This document shows positions 33,292-42,417 of a DNA stretch of 64,000 bases, piece after piece. The notes under the pieces were generated by a model. That model did not search any database. It was not told the origin of the DNA and was given only the letters and a program-made list of their open reading frames with translations. Within the stretch, counting starts at the first letter, position 1. Each line of letters opens with the position of its first letter. The stretch covers positions 1 through 64,000 of the forward strand of contig JAENYS010000007.1 of the NCBI GenBank assembly GCA_016841645.1. The letters are read 5' to 3'. Source of the DNA: Desulfoscipio geothermicus (GTDB taxonomy: Bacteria; Bacillota; Desulfotomaculia; Desulfotomaculales; Desulfallaceae). The translations under genes were made by a program, and so were the position numbers.

Positions 33292-36200
33292 TTGATTGTG
33301 AGTAAAAACATGGTAGGCTCCGTGCTGGTTATCGGCGCGGGCATCAGCGGCATGCAATCCTCCCTGGATCTGGCGGAGGTGGGGTACAAGGTTTATATTG
33401 TGGAGAAATCGCCGGGCATTGGCGGCCGCATGCCTATGCTGGACAAAACTTTCCCCACCAACGATTGTGCCATGTGTACCCTTTCCCCTAAGCTGGTGGA
33501 ATGCGGACGTCACCGCAATATCGATATATTAACCTGCTCGGAAGTAACCGGGCTGTCCGGAGAGGCCGGCAACTACACGGTCCAGGTGAAAAAGCACCCC
33601 CGCTACGTGGACGCTACAAAATGCGTGGGCTGCGGTTCCTGCTCCGAGGTTTGCCCGGTCAAAGTGCCCAACGAGTTCAACCAGAACATGGGCCAGCGCA
33701 AAGCCATTTACAAGCTCTATCCCCAGGCGTATCCCAACGCCTACGCGATTGACGCCACCAAATGTTTGCGGAAGAAAAATCCCAAAGCCTGCGGTAAGTG
33801 TATCGAGGTCTGCCAGTCTAATGCCATCGACCATAATATGCAGGAAGAAATCGTTACCTTAAATGTGGGAGCGATTATCCTGTGCGCAGGCTATGAGTTA
33901 TTTAACGCTGAGCTGCGGGGTGAATATGGCTACGGCGTGTACGAAAATGTGTACACCAGTATGCAGTTTGAGCGCATGCTGAGCGCTTCGGGGCCGTATG
34001 AAGGCCACGTGCAAAAGTCAGACGGCACCACCCCCAAGAAAATTGCATTTATCCAATGCGTCGGCTCCCGGGATGTATCTTTATGCAATGGTTACTGTTC
34101 GGCGGTGTGCTGTATGTACGCCACTAAAGAGGCCATGATTGCCCAAGATCACGTGCCCGGTTTGGACACAACAATTTTTAATATGGATATCCGGGCTTTC
34201 GGCAAAGACTACGAAAAGTATTATAACCGTGCCCAGAACCAGTACAATGTGCACTACATTAAGAGTATGATTTCATCGGTGAAAGAGCTGCCCAAGACCA
34301 AAGAATTACGGGTACGCTATCGTACCCCTGAAGGAATGATAGAAGAAGACTTTGAAATGTTGGTGCTGTCCGTTGGCTTAAAACCTACCCAGGAAGCCGT
34401 GGATTTAGCCGGAGTAATTGGTGTTGAGCTAAACGACTACAATTTCTGCCGGCTTGAGGAACTGTCCGGTGTAAAGACTTCCAAAGAAGGGATTTACGTG
34501 GCCGGTGTGTTCAGCGGTCCCAAAGATATCCCGGAAACCGTCATGCAGGCCAGCGCAGCTGCCGGAGACACTGCAGCCTTTTTATCATCAGTGCGCAATA
34601 CACAGGTAACCCCGAGGGAATTCCCCCAGGAGAAGGATGTCAGCCAGGAAGAGCCGCGCATCGGGGTGTTTGTGTGTCACTGCGGTACTAACATTGCCAG
34701 CGTAGTAGATGTGCCCGCGGTGGTGGAACATGTGAAGCAGCTGCCCCACGTAGTTTACGCCACCAATAATTTGTACGTCTGCGCCCAGGACAGCCAGTTG
34801 GCCATGAAGGAATTAATCGAGGAACACAAGCTCAACCGCATTGTGGTAGCCTCCTGCACTATCCGCACCCATAAGCCCTTGTTCCAGGAAACCATGAAGG
34901 AAGCCGGCCTGAACCCTGCTTTGTTCGAAATGGCCAATATCCGGGACCAGTGTTCCTGGGTGCACTCGCAGGAACCCGAAAAGGCCACCCTTAAAGCCAA
35001 GGACTTGGTGAGCGGGGCCGTAGCCAAGGTAGCCACCCTGAATGCAACTAAAAAAATAACGGTAGATGTAAACCACACCGCACTGGTCATCGGCGGCGGC
35101 ATGTCCGGCATGACTTCAGCGCTGAGCCTGGTGGACCAGGGCTATAATGTGCACTTGCTGGAAAAGAGCAACCAGCTGGGCGGCATGGCGCTGCGCATCC
35201 GTGAAGGTTTTAACGGTGAGAATATACCTGCATTTGTACAACAGTTAGTTGACAAGGTTAAAAACAGCCCCAACATAAACTTATGCATGGACAGTGATAT
35301 AGAGGAAGTAACCGGCTATATAGGCAACTTTAAAACTAAACTGTCCAACGGTCAGGTATTGGAGCACGGCGTATCCATTATCGCTACCGGTGGTGAAGAG
35401 TCCAAGCCTACCGAATATTTATACGGCCAAGATAGCCGGGTAATGACCCAGCTTGAGCTGGATGAGGCCATAGCCAATAACGATCCCGGAGTCAAGTCAG
35501 CCGAAAACATTGTCATGATCCAGTGCGTAGGTTCCCGGGAAGATCACAGACCTTACTGCAGTCGAATTTGCTGCACTAAAACCATGAAGCTGGCGCTCAA
35601 GCTGAAGGAAATCAACCCCGATGCTTCCATTATTGTACTGTATCGGGATATCCGCACTTACAGCTTTAACGAAGACTTTTACCGGGATGCCCGGTCCAAG
35701 GGCGTAATATTCTTCCGCTACGATGTGGAGAATAAGCCTAAGGTGGAACTGGTGGACGAAAACGGCCAGAGTAAACTGCGGGTAACCGCCACTGATCATA
35801 TCATGGGCGAAACCTATGATATTGACGTAGACCTGCTCACTCTGGCAGCGCCTATTGTGCCACCCGAGTCCAACAATAAACTGTCCCAGCTGCTCAAGGT
35901 ACCCTTGAATCCGGATAATTTCTTCCAGGAAGCCCACATGAAGCTGCGGCCGGTGGACTTTTCCGCCGAGGGTATTTATATGTGCGGCTTAGCTCATGGC
36001 CCCAAGTCCATCGATGAGAGTATTTCCCAGGCCAAAGCGGCTGCAGGACGAGCCACTAGTATCTTAAGCCACGACGAGCTGGAGTCCAGTGGAGCAGTGG
36101 CAGTAGTAGACCCAACCCTCTGTGCAGCCTGTCTGACCTGCGTGAGGTTATGTCCCTTTAAAGCCCCGCGCATCAATGGGCATAAGGCGGAAATAGAGGC

Positions 36201-36327
36201 GGTCGTTTGCCAGGGTTGCGGCGCCTGTGCCGGCGAATGCCCTAACAAGGCCATCACCCTGCAAAGCTACAGTCCCAAACAGTTAGGTGCCCAGGTTGAA
36301 AGCGTGCTCTACCAACCCCAGCAGTAG
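33292..36327 (+). CDS. hdrA: heterodisulfide reductase subunit A, tandem two-flavin-domain form
   Basis: 1,011-residue flavin/Fe-S protein. The first Rossmann site (VLVIGAGISGMQSSL, about residue 12) is followed by the HdrA cysteine segment (NDCAMCTLSPKLVECGRH), inserted ferredoxin motifs (CVGCGSCSEVCP at about 111; ACGKCIEVCQ), and a first flavoprotein half ending in PKDIPETVMQASAAAGDTAA. A second Rossmann site (VIGGGMSGMTSAL, about 600) opens a second HdrA-like half, which ends in PKSIDESISQAKAAAGRA. Two C-terminal 4Fe-4S motifs follow (CAACLTCVRLCP at about 944; CQGCGACAGECP). HdrA bifurcates electrons at FAD. No mvhD or flox genes adjoin, so the electron donor is not evident. TTG 33292 follows GGAGGT. 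Confidence 0.95.
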   Translation: MIVSKNMVGSVLVIGAGISGMQSSLDLAEVGYKVYIVEKSPGIGGRMPMLDKTFPTNDCAMCTLSPKLVECGRHRNIDILTCSEVTGLSGEAGNYTVQVKKHPRYVDATKCVGCGSCSEVCPVKVPNEFNQNMGQRKAIYKLYPQAYPNAYAIDATKCLRKKNPKACGKCIEVCQSNAIDHNMQEEIVTLNVGAIILCAGYELFNAELRGEYGYGVYENVYTSMQFERMLSASGPYEGHVQKSDGTTPKKIAFIQCVGSRDVSLCNGYCSAVCCMYATKEAMIAQDHVPGLDTTIFNMDIRAFGKDYEKYYNRAQNQYNVHYIKSMISSVKELPKTKELRVRYRTPEGMIEEDFEMLVLSVGLKPTQEAVDLAGVIGVELNDYNFCRLEELSGVKTSKEGIYVAGVFSGPKDIPETVMQASAAAGDTAAFLSSVRNTQVTPREFPQEKDVSQEEPRIGVFVCHCGTNIASVVDVPAVVEHVKQLPHVVYATNNLYVCAQDSQLAMKELIEEHKLNRIVVASCTIRTHKPLFQETMKEAGLNPALFEMANIRDQCSWVHSQEPEKATLKAKDLVSGAVAKVATLNATKKITVDVNHTALVIGGGMSGMTSALSLVDQGYNVHLLEKSNQLGGMALRIREGFNGENIPAFVQQLVDKVKNSPNINLCMDSDIEEVTGYIGNFKTKLSNGQVLEHGVSIIATGGEESKPTEYLYGQDSRVMTQLELDEAIANNDPGVKSAENIVMIQCVGSREDHRPYCSRICCTKTMKLALKLKEINPDASIIVLYRDIRTYSFNEDFYRDARSKGVIFFRYDVENKPKVELVDENGQSKLRVTATDHIMGETYDIDVDLLTLAAPIVPPESNNKLSQLLKVPLNPDNFFQEAHMKLRPVDFSAEGIYMCGLAHGPKSIDESISQAKAAAGRATSILSHDELESSGAVAVVDPTLCAACLTCVRLCPFKAPRINGHKAEIEAVVCQGCGACAGECPNKAITLQSYSPKQLGAQVESVLYQPQQ

Positions 36328-36353
36328 AAGCTTGAATACAATAACAAATCCAT

Positions 36354-36384
36354 AAAAAAGGACAGCAAACAGCTGTCCTTTTTT
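36354..36384. terminator. bidirectional terminator after hdrA
   Basis: AAAAAAGGACAGC and GCTGTCCTTTTTT form a symmetrical stem around AAACA, shared with the converging macrodomain gene. Confidence 0.9.
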
Positions 36385-36397
36385 ACATGGGTTATTT

Positions 36398-36937
36398 TTA
36401 CGATAGCTCGCCTGCCTCATTCCAGGCGTCCCGGTAAACCGACAGGTCTCGGTCACTAAATAGCACAAACCGGATTAACCCGGGCAGGTCGTGATTATCC
36501 GCAAATTCGCGTACCGCGGCCACGGCGATAGAGGCCGCCTGTTCAATAGGGTAGCCGTAGGCCCCCGTGCTGATGGAAGGAAAGGCAATGCTTTTAATGC
36601 CTTTTTCCCGCGCCAACTGCAGGCTGTTGCAGTAAGCACTCCGCAATAGTGCCGCCTCGTTGTGGCCACCGTACCACACCGGCCCTACGGTGTGAATAAC
36701 ATAGCGAGCGGGTAAATTTCCACCGATGGTGATTACCGCTTCACCGGTAGGACACTCACCCTGCAGAGCTCTGATTTTTTTACACTCCTCCAATATCTGC
36801 GGTCCGCCAGCCCGGTGGATTGCCCCGTCAACGCCGCCTCCCCCCAATAAGCTGGAATTAGCCGCATTTACGATGGCCTCAGTATCCTGTCTGGTTATAT
36901 CACCGCGCATAAATTCCACCCGGGTTTGGTTCACCAT
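36398..36937 (-). CDS. macrodomain protein (O-acetyl-ADP-ribose deacetylase type)
   Basis: 179-residue single macrodomain that binds ADP-ribose or its esters. Key segments are [49 protein letters not shown], and the phosphate loop [10 protein letters not shown]. The catalytic Asp and Gly-rich loop of the MacroD class are present. GGAGG precedes the ATG. It is single, but a sirtuin, which produces O-acetyl-ADP-ribose, is encoded at 43467-44216. Confidence 0.95.
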   Translation of the reverse strand: MVNQTRVEFMRGDITRQDTEAIVNAANSSLLGGGGVDGAIHRAGGPQILEECKKIRALQGECPTGEAVITIGGNLPARYVIHTVGPVWYGGHNEAALLRSAYCNSLQLAREKGIKSIAFPSISTGAYGYPIEQAASIAVAAVREFADNHDLPGLIRFVLFSDRDLSVYRDAWNEAGELS

Positions 36938-37032
36938 AAACTGCGTATTATTACCTCCTTTGGCGCCAGGTGTTTATTCTTGATAAATATCTCATTATAT
37001 AATAACATGAATAATAATATTTATAACCCATA

Positions 37033-37203
37033 TTAATATTTCCTCGGAATAATCTTTCCGGTAGCCACGGCACAAAACACTCCCACGGCAATACCACCGG
37101 CCATGCTTAAATTTTCCGAAAGACCTGCTTCAGTGACTAACAGGTAATACGTAACCATCGCTGCAAGCGCCGTCAGCATCATGGGAAAAAAAGTTCTACT
37201 CAT
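37033..37203 (-). CDS. 56-residue membrane peptide overlapping thrC
   Basis: ATG at 37203 overlaps the thrC stop (ATGA), so it should be translated by coupling. The product MSRTFFPMMLTALAAMVTYY, LLVTEAGLSENLSMAGG, IAVGVFCAVATGKIIPRKY has two hydrophobic helices and a basic end. I know no family. Too short for standard gene callers, but the exact stop-start overlap and continuous hydrophobic pattern support it. Confidence 0.55.
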   Translation of the reverse strand: MSRTFFPMMLTALAAMVTYYLLVTEAGLSENLSMAGGIAVGVFCAVATGKIIPRKY

Positions 37204-38705
37204 TTTCTTGCCTCAACAAAATCCATTACCGCCTCCGGCATCTTATCACGGTCTACTACGGTGGTATGCCGAACCGAGCGCTGAGCTAGACCGTTTAAGC
37301 CGGAGGGCACGGGCAAGCCGCTAAAATCGGACAGCATTTGCAACAACGCAAATTCATCCCGGCCCGCTGTTTGCTCCTCACTCAGCAGCGCCCTGGCCAC
37401 GCTGGCGTTAAATTTGAAAGGACTGGCGGTGGACAGCACTACAGTTGACCGCTCATCGCCGGTGCTCTGCCGGTACCGGTCATACACATGCAATCCCACC
37501 GCAGTGTGGGTGTCCACCACATAACCGAACCGGCGGTAAGTTTCCTTTATAGATAACATCGTGGCCGCATCATCGGCATAGTCCGACCAAAACAGTGACT
37601 GTACCTGCTCCAGGGTGGCGTCATCTACCGTGTAAAAGCCCTTATCCCCTAGGTCAGCCATCCACTGCCGCACCCGGACGGCGTCCTGACCGGTTATCTC
37701 GTACAGAAGCCGCTCCAGATTACTGGAAATCAGTATGTCCATCGAAGGAGAGATGGTACGTTTAAAATCGCGATTACGGTTATAAATACCGCTGGTAATG
37801 AAATCAGTAAGCACATTGTTTTCGTTGGCAGCGCACACCAACCGGTGCACGGGCAAGCCCATCTGCCGGGCGTAAAATCCAGCCAGTATATTGCCAAAGT
37901 TACCTGTGGGCACCACAAAGTTTACCATCTCGCCGGGCTTCACCCGCCCCCGGGCTAAAAGGTCGGCGTAGGCTGAGAAATAGTATACTATCTGGGGCAC
38001 CAGCCGGCCCCAGTTGATGGAATTGGCCGAAGAAAACTTAAAGTCGCGACCTGCAACAGCCTGCTGCATGGCGGTGTCGCCGAATATTGCCTTGACGCCA
38101 CTCTGGGTATCATCGAAATTACCCCGGACCGCATAAACGCCTACATTGCCGCCCTCCTGAGTAACCATTTGCATTTTTTGCACTTCGCTGACCCCTTTTT
38201 CAGGGTAAAACACTATAATAGCAGTATGGGGCACATCTTTAAAACCTTCAAGGGCAGCCTTACCGGTGTCCCCCGAAGTTGCTACTAAAATAAGAATGCC
38301 TGCGCTCTCCCCGGTTTTTTCCATGGATTTGACCAGCAGGTGAGGCAGTATTTGTAAGGCCATATCCTTAAAGGCGCAGGTGGGACCGTGCCACAGTTCC
38401 AGCACGCTAAGTTTTGTGTCCAGCTCGGTTAGCGGGGCAACATCAGAGTGGTCAAAACTTGCTGAGTTATAAGCTTTTTCAACTGAACTGCGAATTTGAT
38501 CCATTGAAAAATCGGTCAAATAAGGCTGCAATATTTTAATAGCCCGCTGTTGATAGGACAGCGAAGATATAGCAACAATATCCTCCAAAGACAGCATCAC
38601 CCGCTTAGTGGGCACAAATAGCCCTCCGTCGGGAGCTATGCCCAGTTTTATGGCCTCTGCGGCGGGCAGCGGCCCATGATTGCCTCTGGTACTTGCATAT
38701 AACAT
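37200..38705 (-). CDS. thrC: threonine synthase
   Basis: 501-residue PLP enzyme converting O-phosphohomoserine to threonine. It is the long (thrC1) form with the N-terminal MLYASTRGNHGPLPAAEAI segment. The PLP lysine lies in TCAFKDMALQILPHLL, the phosphate loop in TSGDTGKAALEGF, and the typical FVVPTGNFGNILAG segment follows. GGGAGGA precedes the ATG. No hom or thrB is adjacent in this window. A small membrane ORF is coupled at its 3' end. Confidence 0.97.
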   Translation of the reverse strand: MLYASTRGNHGPLPAAEAIKLGIAPDGGLFVPTKRVMLSLEDIVAISSLSYQQRAIKILQPYLTDFSMDQIRSSVEKAYNSASFDHSDVAPLTELDTKLSVLELWHGPTCAFKDMALQILPHLLVKSMEKTGESAGILILVATSGDTGKAALEGFKDVPHTAIIVFYPEKGVSEVQKMQMVTQEGGNVGVYAVRGNFDDTQSGVKAIFGDTAMQQAVAGRDFKFSSANSINWGRLVPQIVYYFSAYADLLARGRVKPGEMVNFVVPTGNFGNILAGFYARQMGLPVHRLVCAANENNVLTDFITSGIYNRNRDFKRTISPSMDILISSNLERLLYEITGQDAVRVRQWMADLGDKGFYTVDDATLEQVQSLFWSDYADDAATMLSIKETYRRFGYVVDTHTAVGLHVYDRYRQSTGDERSTVVLSTASPFKFNASVARALLSEEQTAGRDEFALLQMLSDFSGLPVPSGLNGLAQRSVRHTTVVDRDKMPEAVMDFVEARK

Positions 38706-38799
38706 AAAAAATTCCTCCCGCCAAATAATTGCTGATTTACTATTACATTAAACACCAAAAAAGCTATTACAGTCAATGAAAGCTCATGTTAGTAAAGTC

Positions 38800-38850
38800 A
38801 TAAAACTAGCCGATGATCCCTTGCTTTAAGGAATCACCGGCTAGTTTTAT
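38800..38850 (-). terminator. terminator after the DUF2892 gene
   Basis: ATAAAACTAGCCG and CCGGCTAGTTTTAT form a long stem extended by TGATCCCTT/AAGGAATCA. On the minus strand it follows the gene at 38945-39115 and separates it from thrC. Confidence 0.75.
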
Positions 38851-38944
38851 TATATCCACACCCCAAATTACGTAGACTTACCCGGCGTTATCAAACTCCG
38901 GTTGGGCTTTTAAGGGTTGACCAACCCAAAAGATCATAAATAAC

Positions 38945-39115
38945 TCAGTAAGCAAAAAACGCTTCGACAAATTGAAGAAAAGCAAACATCATTGCAAAAA
39001 ACGCCCAGGCACCGGTTAGTACCTTTGTTGCAACAAGACCAAGCAGTAAAAGCCCGGTTATAGTTCGAATAATCCTGTCTGTATTGCCCAAGTTACGCTG
39101 CCAATCCAAATGCAT
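38945..39115 (-). CDS. DUF2892-type small membrane protein
   Basis: 56 residues from MHLDWQRN at 39115, with GGGGGAG seven bases upstream. The opening NLGNTDRIIRTITGLLLLGL is the DUF2892 hallmark (N.g..DR..R...G), followed by a second hydrophobic helix. It may stand alone or with rhodanese-like partners elsewhere; here it follows a zinc-ribbon gene by five bases and is probably cotranscribed. Confidence 0.8.
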   Translation of the reverse strand: MHLDWQRNLGNTDRIIRTITGLLLLGLVATKVLTGAWAFFAMMFAFLQFVEAFFAY

Positions 39116-39120
39116 TATAA

Positions 39121-39516
39121 TTACTCCCCCTCGCCTGTGGCTGCCTCCCATTTACCAAAAACCCGTCCGCAACGGCAGCCGTAGGTCACATAATGATGGC
39201 GCGGGTTTTCCACGATACTTAAAATGCGCACGTTACTTTGGTAAGAATAAATATGATCCCCGCAACCGGGGCAGTTATCCCCATTAATAATACTTTTTGC
39301 CTTAATTAAAGACCATTTGGGCTCCCGGGTGGCATATACATAATAATCGGCAAAGCTAAACTTAGTGATATGGTAACGGTCAAGTACGGCCCGAATGGTC
39401 TTCAGCATAACCTCTCGGGTTTTACCGGTCTGAGTATACAAAAACGTATCGACGGCAGCCCTGATAACATGCTGGTCATCTGTAGTAGGGAATTCAATTA
39501 CATTAGCGGTCTGCAT
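39121..39516 (-). CDS. conserved hypothetical protein with zinc-ribbon cysteines
   Basis: 131 residues from ATG 39516, preceded by GGGAGGG. The N-terminal half is helical (IRAAVDTFLYTQTGKTREVM, AVLDRYHITKFSFADYYVYA). The C-terminal half holds CPGCGDH and YGCRCGRVFGKWE, four cysteines fit for one zinc. No family is recognised. It ends five bases before the DUF2892 gene. Confidence 0.7.
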   Translation of the reverse strand: MQTANVIEFPTTDDQHVIRAAVDTFLYTQTGKTREVMLKTIRAVLDRYHITKFSFADYYVYATREPKWSLIKAKSIINGDNCPGCGDHIYSYQSNVRILSIVENPRHHYVTYGCRCGRVFGKWEAATGEGE

Positions 39517-39727
39517 GTTCTGCCCTCCCATAAAATTCTATTCTCTATTTTACATTATTAATTGACATTTTGAATAGATTTGATACATTTAAATAGTTTT
39601 AGAATATTCAGTAATCATGTACTTCATTGGAGGGATTTTGTAATTTCTTTAAAATGTTGGTATACTAGCTTTAACGTTTGATTGTATCTACCGCAACTTC
39701 TTTTACTATAAGGTGAGGAATTTTATT

Positions 39728-40084
39728 ATGCTGAGTGACGATCAACTTTCAGGCATTTTGTCCGGTATGGTAAACACCACATTAGAACATATGGTGCTGG
39801 GCAAGCCCGTGCTTGTACAAGAAACCACACTGCTGCCTGTTTTATCCATATCCGCCGCCTACGGTGGTACCAATTCACTTCAGGGTGCTGGAGGCGGAGG
39901 AATCCGCCTGGAGCCGGTGGCAGTGGTGGCCGTAATAAAGGATAGCGTAAGTGTTTTTCCACTGCGGCCCGGCCAGGTCATTAGCCCCCTGGAAAGCTTA
40001 GTGGCACTGCTTCCCGAAATATTATCCGCCGGGCAATCAGACCTGGAAAACGGAGAGCAGTACAGCAAAAATAAGGAGGTTTGA
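39728..40084 (+). CDS. ytfJ: YtfJ/GerW-family spore protein
   Basis: 118-residue protein of the GerW (YtfJ) family, forespore proteins affecting germination. Landmarks are an N-terminal helix, GKPVLVQETTLLPVLSISAA, the Gly-rich loop GGTNSLQGAGGGGIRLEPVA, and KDSVSVFPLRPG. ATG 39728 follows GTGAGGA; the GTG at 39713 overlaps that site. Its stop almost touches the next gene, whose start follows a GGAGG inside this one. Confidence 0.88.
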   Translation: MLSDDQLSGILSGMVNTTLEHMVLGKPVLVQETTLLPVLSISAAYGGTNSLQGAGGGGIRLEPVAVVAVIKDSVSVFPLRPGQVISPLESLVALLPEILSAGQSDLENGEQYSKNKEV

Positions 40085-40086
40085 AA

Positions 40087-40650
40087 ATGCGTATTGGAAT
40101 TGATATTGACGGGGTGATTGCCAATACCTTTCCTTTACTGGTGCAAGAGTTAAATGAACACTTTAATAAAAATCTAACCTACGACGATATTGTAAGTTAC
40201 GATATTGCCCGGATATATAACATAAAAAAAGAGCAGCTTTCGGAGTTTGTCCAGCTAAATAAACACCTGCTTCAGGATAATCCGCTACCCGTACCCCTGG
40301 CGATGGAGTGCATTAATAATCTACGCGACAGAGCGTTTGTGGCTTTAATATCGGCACGTTTTGAACAATCTCGTGATAGCACTCAAAATTGGTTGCAGCG
40401 GCACGGCATCCACTGGGATGAACTAATCTTGCTGGGTAGCCATGATAAAGCAGATACCTGCGTAAAATTGGAGCTGAATTTTTTTATTGAGGATAATTTA
40501 AATAACGCCCTGCAGGTTAGCTCCTGCGGAATACCGGTTTTACTTTTTGACGCGCCTTACAACCGGGCACCTCTACCTGATTTAGTACAGCGCGTGCACT
40601 CCTGGTCACAGATATATGAAATTATCACACTAAACTCGCCCAAGTACTAA
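40087..40650 (+). CDS. 5'-nucleotidase, NT5C/HAD family
   Basis: 187-residue HAD-fold phosphatase. The nucleophile motif is MRIGIDIDGVIANTF (second Asp acid/base), motif II is ALISARFEQSRDST, and the acidic motif is FFIEDNLNNALQ. This matches the deoxyribonucleotidase (NT5C)-like group, which dephosphorylates nucleotides. AAGGAGG stands seven bases before ATG 40087. It is coupled to ytfJ. Confidence 0.85.
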   Translation: MRIGIDIDGVIANTFPLLVQELNEHFNKNLTYDDIVSYDIARIYNIKKEQLSEFVQLNKHLLQDNPLPVPLAMECINNLRDRAFVALISARFEQSRDSTQNWLQRHGIHWDELILLGSHDKADTCVKLELNFFIEDNLNNALQVSSCGIPVLLFDAPYNRAPLPDLVQRVHSWSQIYEIITLNSPKY

Positions 40651-40709
40651 GTCATTAAACTAATGATGAGTACATTGGCATAGAGCTTGCCATAACGGGA
40701 GGGAAAGTA

Positions 40710-41003
40710 GTGAACGGTATTTTAAATGATAAACTGCCCCTGGAAAAGATTCTGCGCGAGCTGTACACCGCTCAGCAGTGTTCATTTTTTATGGAAGATG
40801 CAATGGATAAAATCATGAACCGGTATTCGCTCTCGGAAAAGTATGCTATCGAATTAGTCAAACTACTTATTGAAAAGAAACTAATCTCCTCTAAATCCTT
40901 TTTACAGGCTACGTTTTTGCGACCCATGAATATCCACTGGTTTCCCATCGTCCTTAGTGCTAAAGCCATAAAACTGCTAAAAGAAAACAGCGCGGACAGT
41001 TAA
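40710..41003 (+). CDS. small helical protein, unknown
   Basis: 97 residues from GTG 40710 with GGGAGGG upstream. It is predicted mostly helical with a winged-helix-like order (LEKILRELYTAQQCSFFMED, YAIELVKLLIEKKLISSKS). No DNA-binding or catalytic motif can be named. It ends before a terminator at 41019. Confidence 0.6.
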   Translation: MNGILNDKLPLEKILRELYTAQQCSFFMEDAMDKIMNRYSLSEKYAIELVKLLIEKKLISSKSFLQATFLRPMNIHWFPIVLSAKAIKLLKENSADS

Positions 41004-41018
41004 TAATTACCAAACTTC

Positions 41019-41051
41019 AAGCACCTCGCCAGGTCGAGATGCTTTTATTTT
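41019..41051 (+). terminator. Rho-independent terminator
   Basis: AAGCACCTCG and CGAGATGCTT stem around CCAGGT, then TTATTTT. Confidence 0.75.
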
Positions 41052-41118
41052 AAACTTTTTTATATAAAGACTAACAAAACGTTCATTTTTCGGTATAATG
41101 AGTCAAAGGAGTGAAACC

Positions 41119-42006
41119 ATGATTAATATTTATCAACGCCACTGGCATACCTCTGCGCGTCTAGAACCGCTTACTTCGGGTAATGCAGCTTTTGCAGATG
41201 ATACTGCTGTAATAAACTCAGGGCAACAGCAAAAAGGGCAGCTTATGGCAGAAACGATTTATCGCGGTACCGATTGTGAGGTTGGTGCCCGGTTGCGAGT
41301 GGACCCAATTAGCTTTAAAATCATGGAAGCCACCTGGGAAACCTATTCACTACCTGTGACTATAACAGACGTTCCCGGGCTGCGTGGCATAGAGGCCTAT
41401 TTTAACAGCGGGCCAACGATTAGTCAAGTACTAGCTCACCTGGGTCCTCTTCCCACCGCACTTTTTAAAGAAACAGTACGCGGCATTATCCAATCGGAAA
41501 CTTTTTTGTTAAATGAACGGGGTTTTGTTTCAGCTGCTGATTACAACAAATATTGGGATAAGTTTTATCTCAATACCTGCCACTATTACAGCAACCTCGA
41601 CAGAGTAAGTAAACAGTGGGATTATTCTGAATATACGCGCACCAGCATTCTGTTTAACCGTTTTGTCTCACAGTCCGTTTATACGCTACCGGGTGGTGGT
41701 TACCGGGTAATCGCCACATTTAGTGATTCTTATCACGAACTAAGCGTTGAGCTTGACATGGATACAAAACTTAACATCACCAAAGCTAATGGCAAATTGC
41801 TTCGTGCGCCGGATGATGTTTGCATGGAAGCCAATGTTTTTCTACAGCAGTTGGAGGGTTATGACGCTAACAATCCAGTTAAAAAACAAATTGCCGTAGT
41901 TTTAGGCCAGGGTAACGGTTGTGTTCACCTTATTGATACGGTGTATGACGCGCTAGAAGCAGTTAATCTGGCAGCCAAACAGCATGACGGTTCAGCCACC
42001 CTGTAG
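41119..42006 (+). CDS. DUF2889-like protein
   Basis: 295 residues from ATG 41119, seven bases after AAAGGAG. The N-terminal segment MINIYQRHWHTSARLEPL and the C-terminal block CMEANVFLQQLEGYDANNPV followed by VLGQGNGCVHLIDTVYDALE match what I recall of DUF2889, often encoded near aromatic- or CoA-ester-degradation genes. Here no such neighbours exist. No transmembrane segment or known catalytic motif. The function is unknown. Confidence 0.6.
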   Translation: MINIYQRHWHTSARLEPLTSGNAAFADDTAVINSGQQQKGQLMAETIYRGTDCEVGARLRVDPISFKIMEATWETYSLPVTITDVPGLRGIEAYFNSGPTISQVLAHLGPLPTALFKETVRGIIQSETFLLNERGFVSAADYNKYWDKFYLNTCHYYSNLDRVSKQWDYSEYTRTSILFNRFVSQSVYTLPGGGYRVIATFSDSYHELSVELDMDTKLNITKANGKLLRAPDDVCMEANVFLQQLEGYDANNPVKKQIAVVLGQGNGCVHLIDTVYDALEAVNLAAKQHDGSATL

Positions 42007-42100
42007 CAGGCACTTGACCAAAAGGTATTATTTAACAGTTTTTCTCAGGTTTAAAAATTTGATTATTGAGGTAAAATAAGGTAAATTGAGGTGAGTTAAA

Positions 42101-42298
42101 TTGGACCATAAAAAATTGGACTACCGGATAAACTTTCGTGAAAATAGTCAAATTATCAGCATTGAAATAACCTGCTGTGATAAACATATCGGTGAAATTC
42201 GTTATAAAGATAGGGAATCCAAGCAGTGTCCCGATTGCGGCGCTGTTCATACCATAAAAATTCAGCATAATCACTTCCACATAACTTGCAGCGAATAA
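42101..42298 (+). CDS. 65-residue zinc-ribbon-like protein
   Basis: TTG start with TGAGGTGAG upstream. The sequence holds EITCCDKHIGEI, CPDCGAVH and a terminal HFHITCSE, so up to four Cys and several His could bind a metal. The family is unknown. It lies between hairpins, probably as its own transcript. Confidence 0.6.
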   Translation: MDHKKLDYRINFRENSQIISIEITCCDKHIGEIRYKDRESKQCPDCGAVHTIKIQHNHFHITCSE

Positions 42299-42323
42299 AA
42301 TTAAAAAGACAAGCCCACAAAAT

Positions 42324-42346
42324 GAGCGGCAGCCGTCGCTCTTTTT
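42324..42346 (+). terminator. short terminator
   Basis: GAGCG and CGCTC around GCAGCCGT, followed by TTTTTG. Confidence 0.55.
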
Positions 42347-42417
42347 GTATTCCTGGTAATTACGGAAAAGGATTGCCCGCAGGCACGCAGAATATAAGTT
42401 AATAAGGAGGTGATTGT

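Noticed and set aside
38800-38850. Threonine attenuator or T-box for thrC
   Set aside because: The hairpin is a simple symmetrical terminator placed after the DUF2892 gene; there is no T-box sequence, specifier loop or threonine-rich leader peptide.
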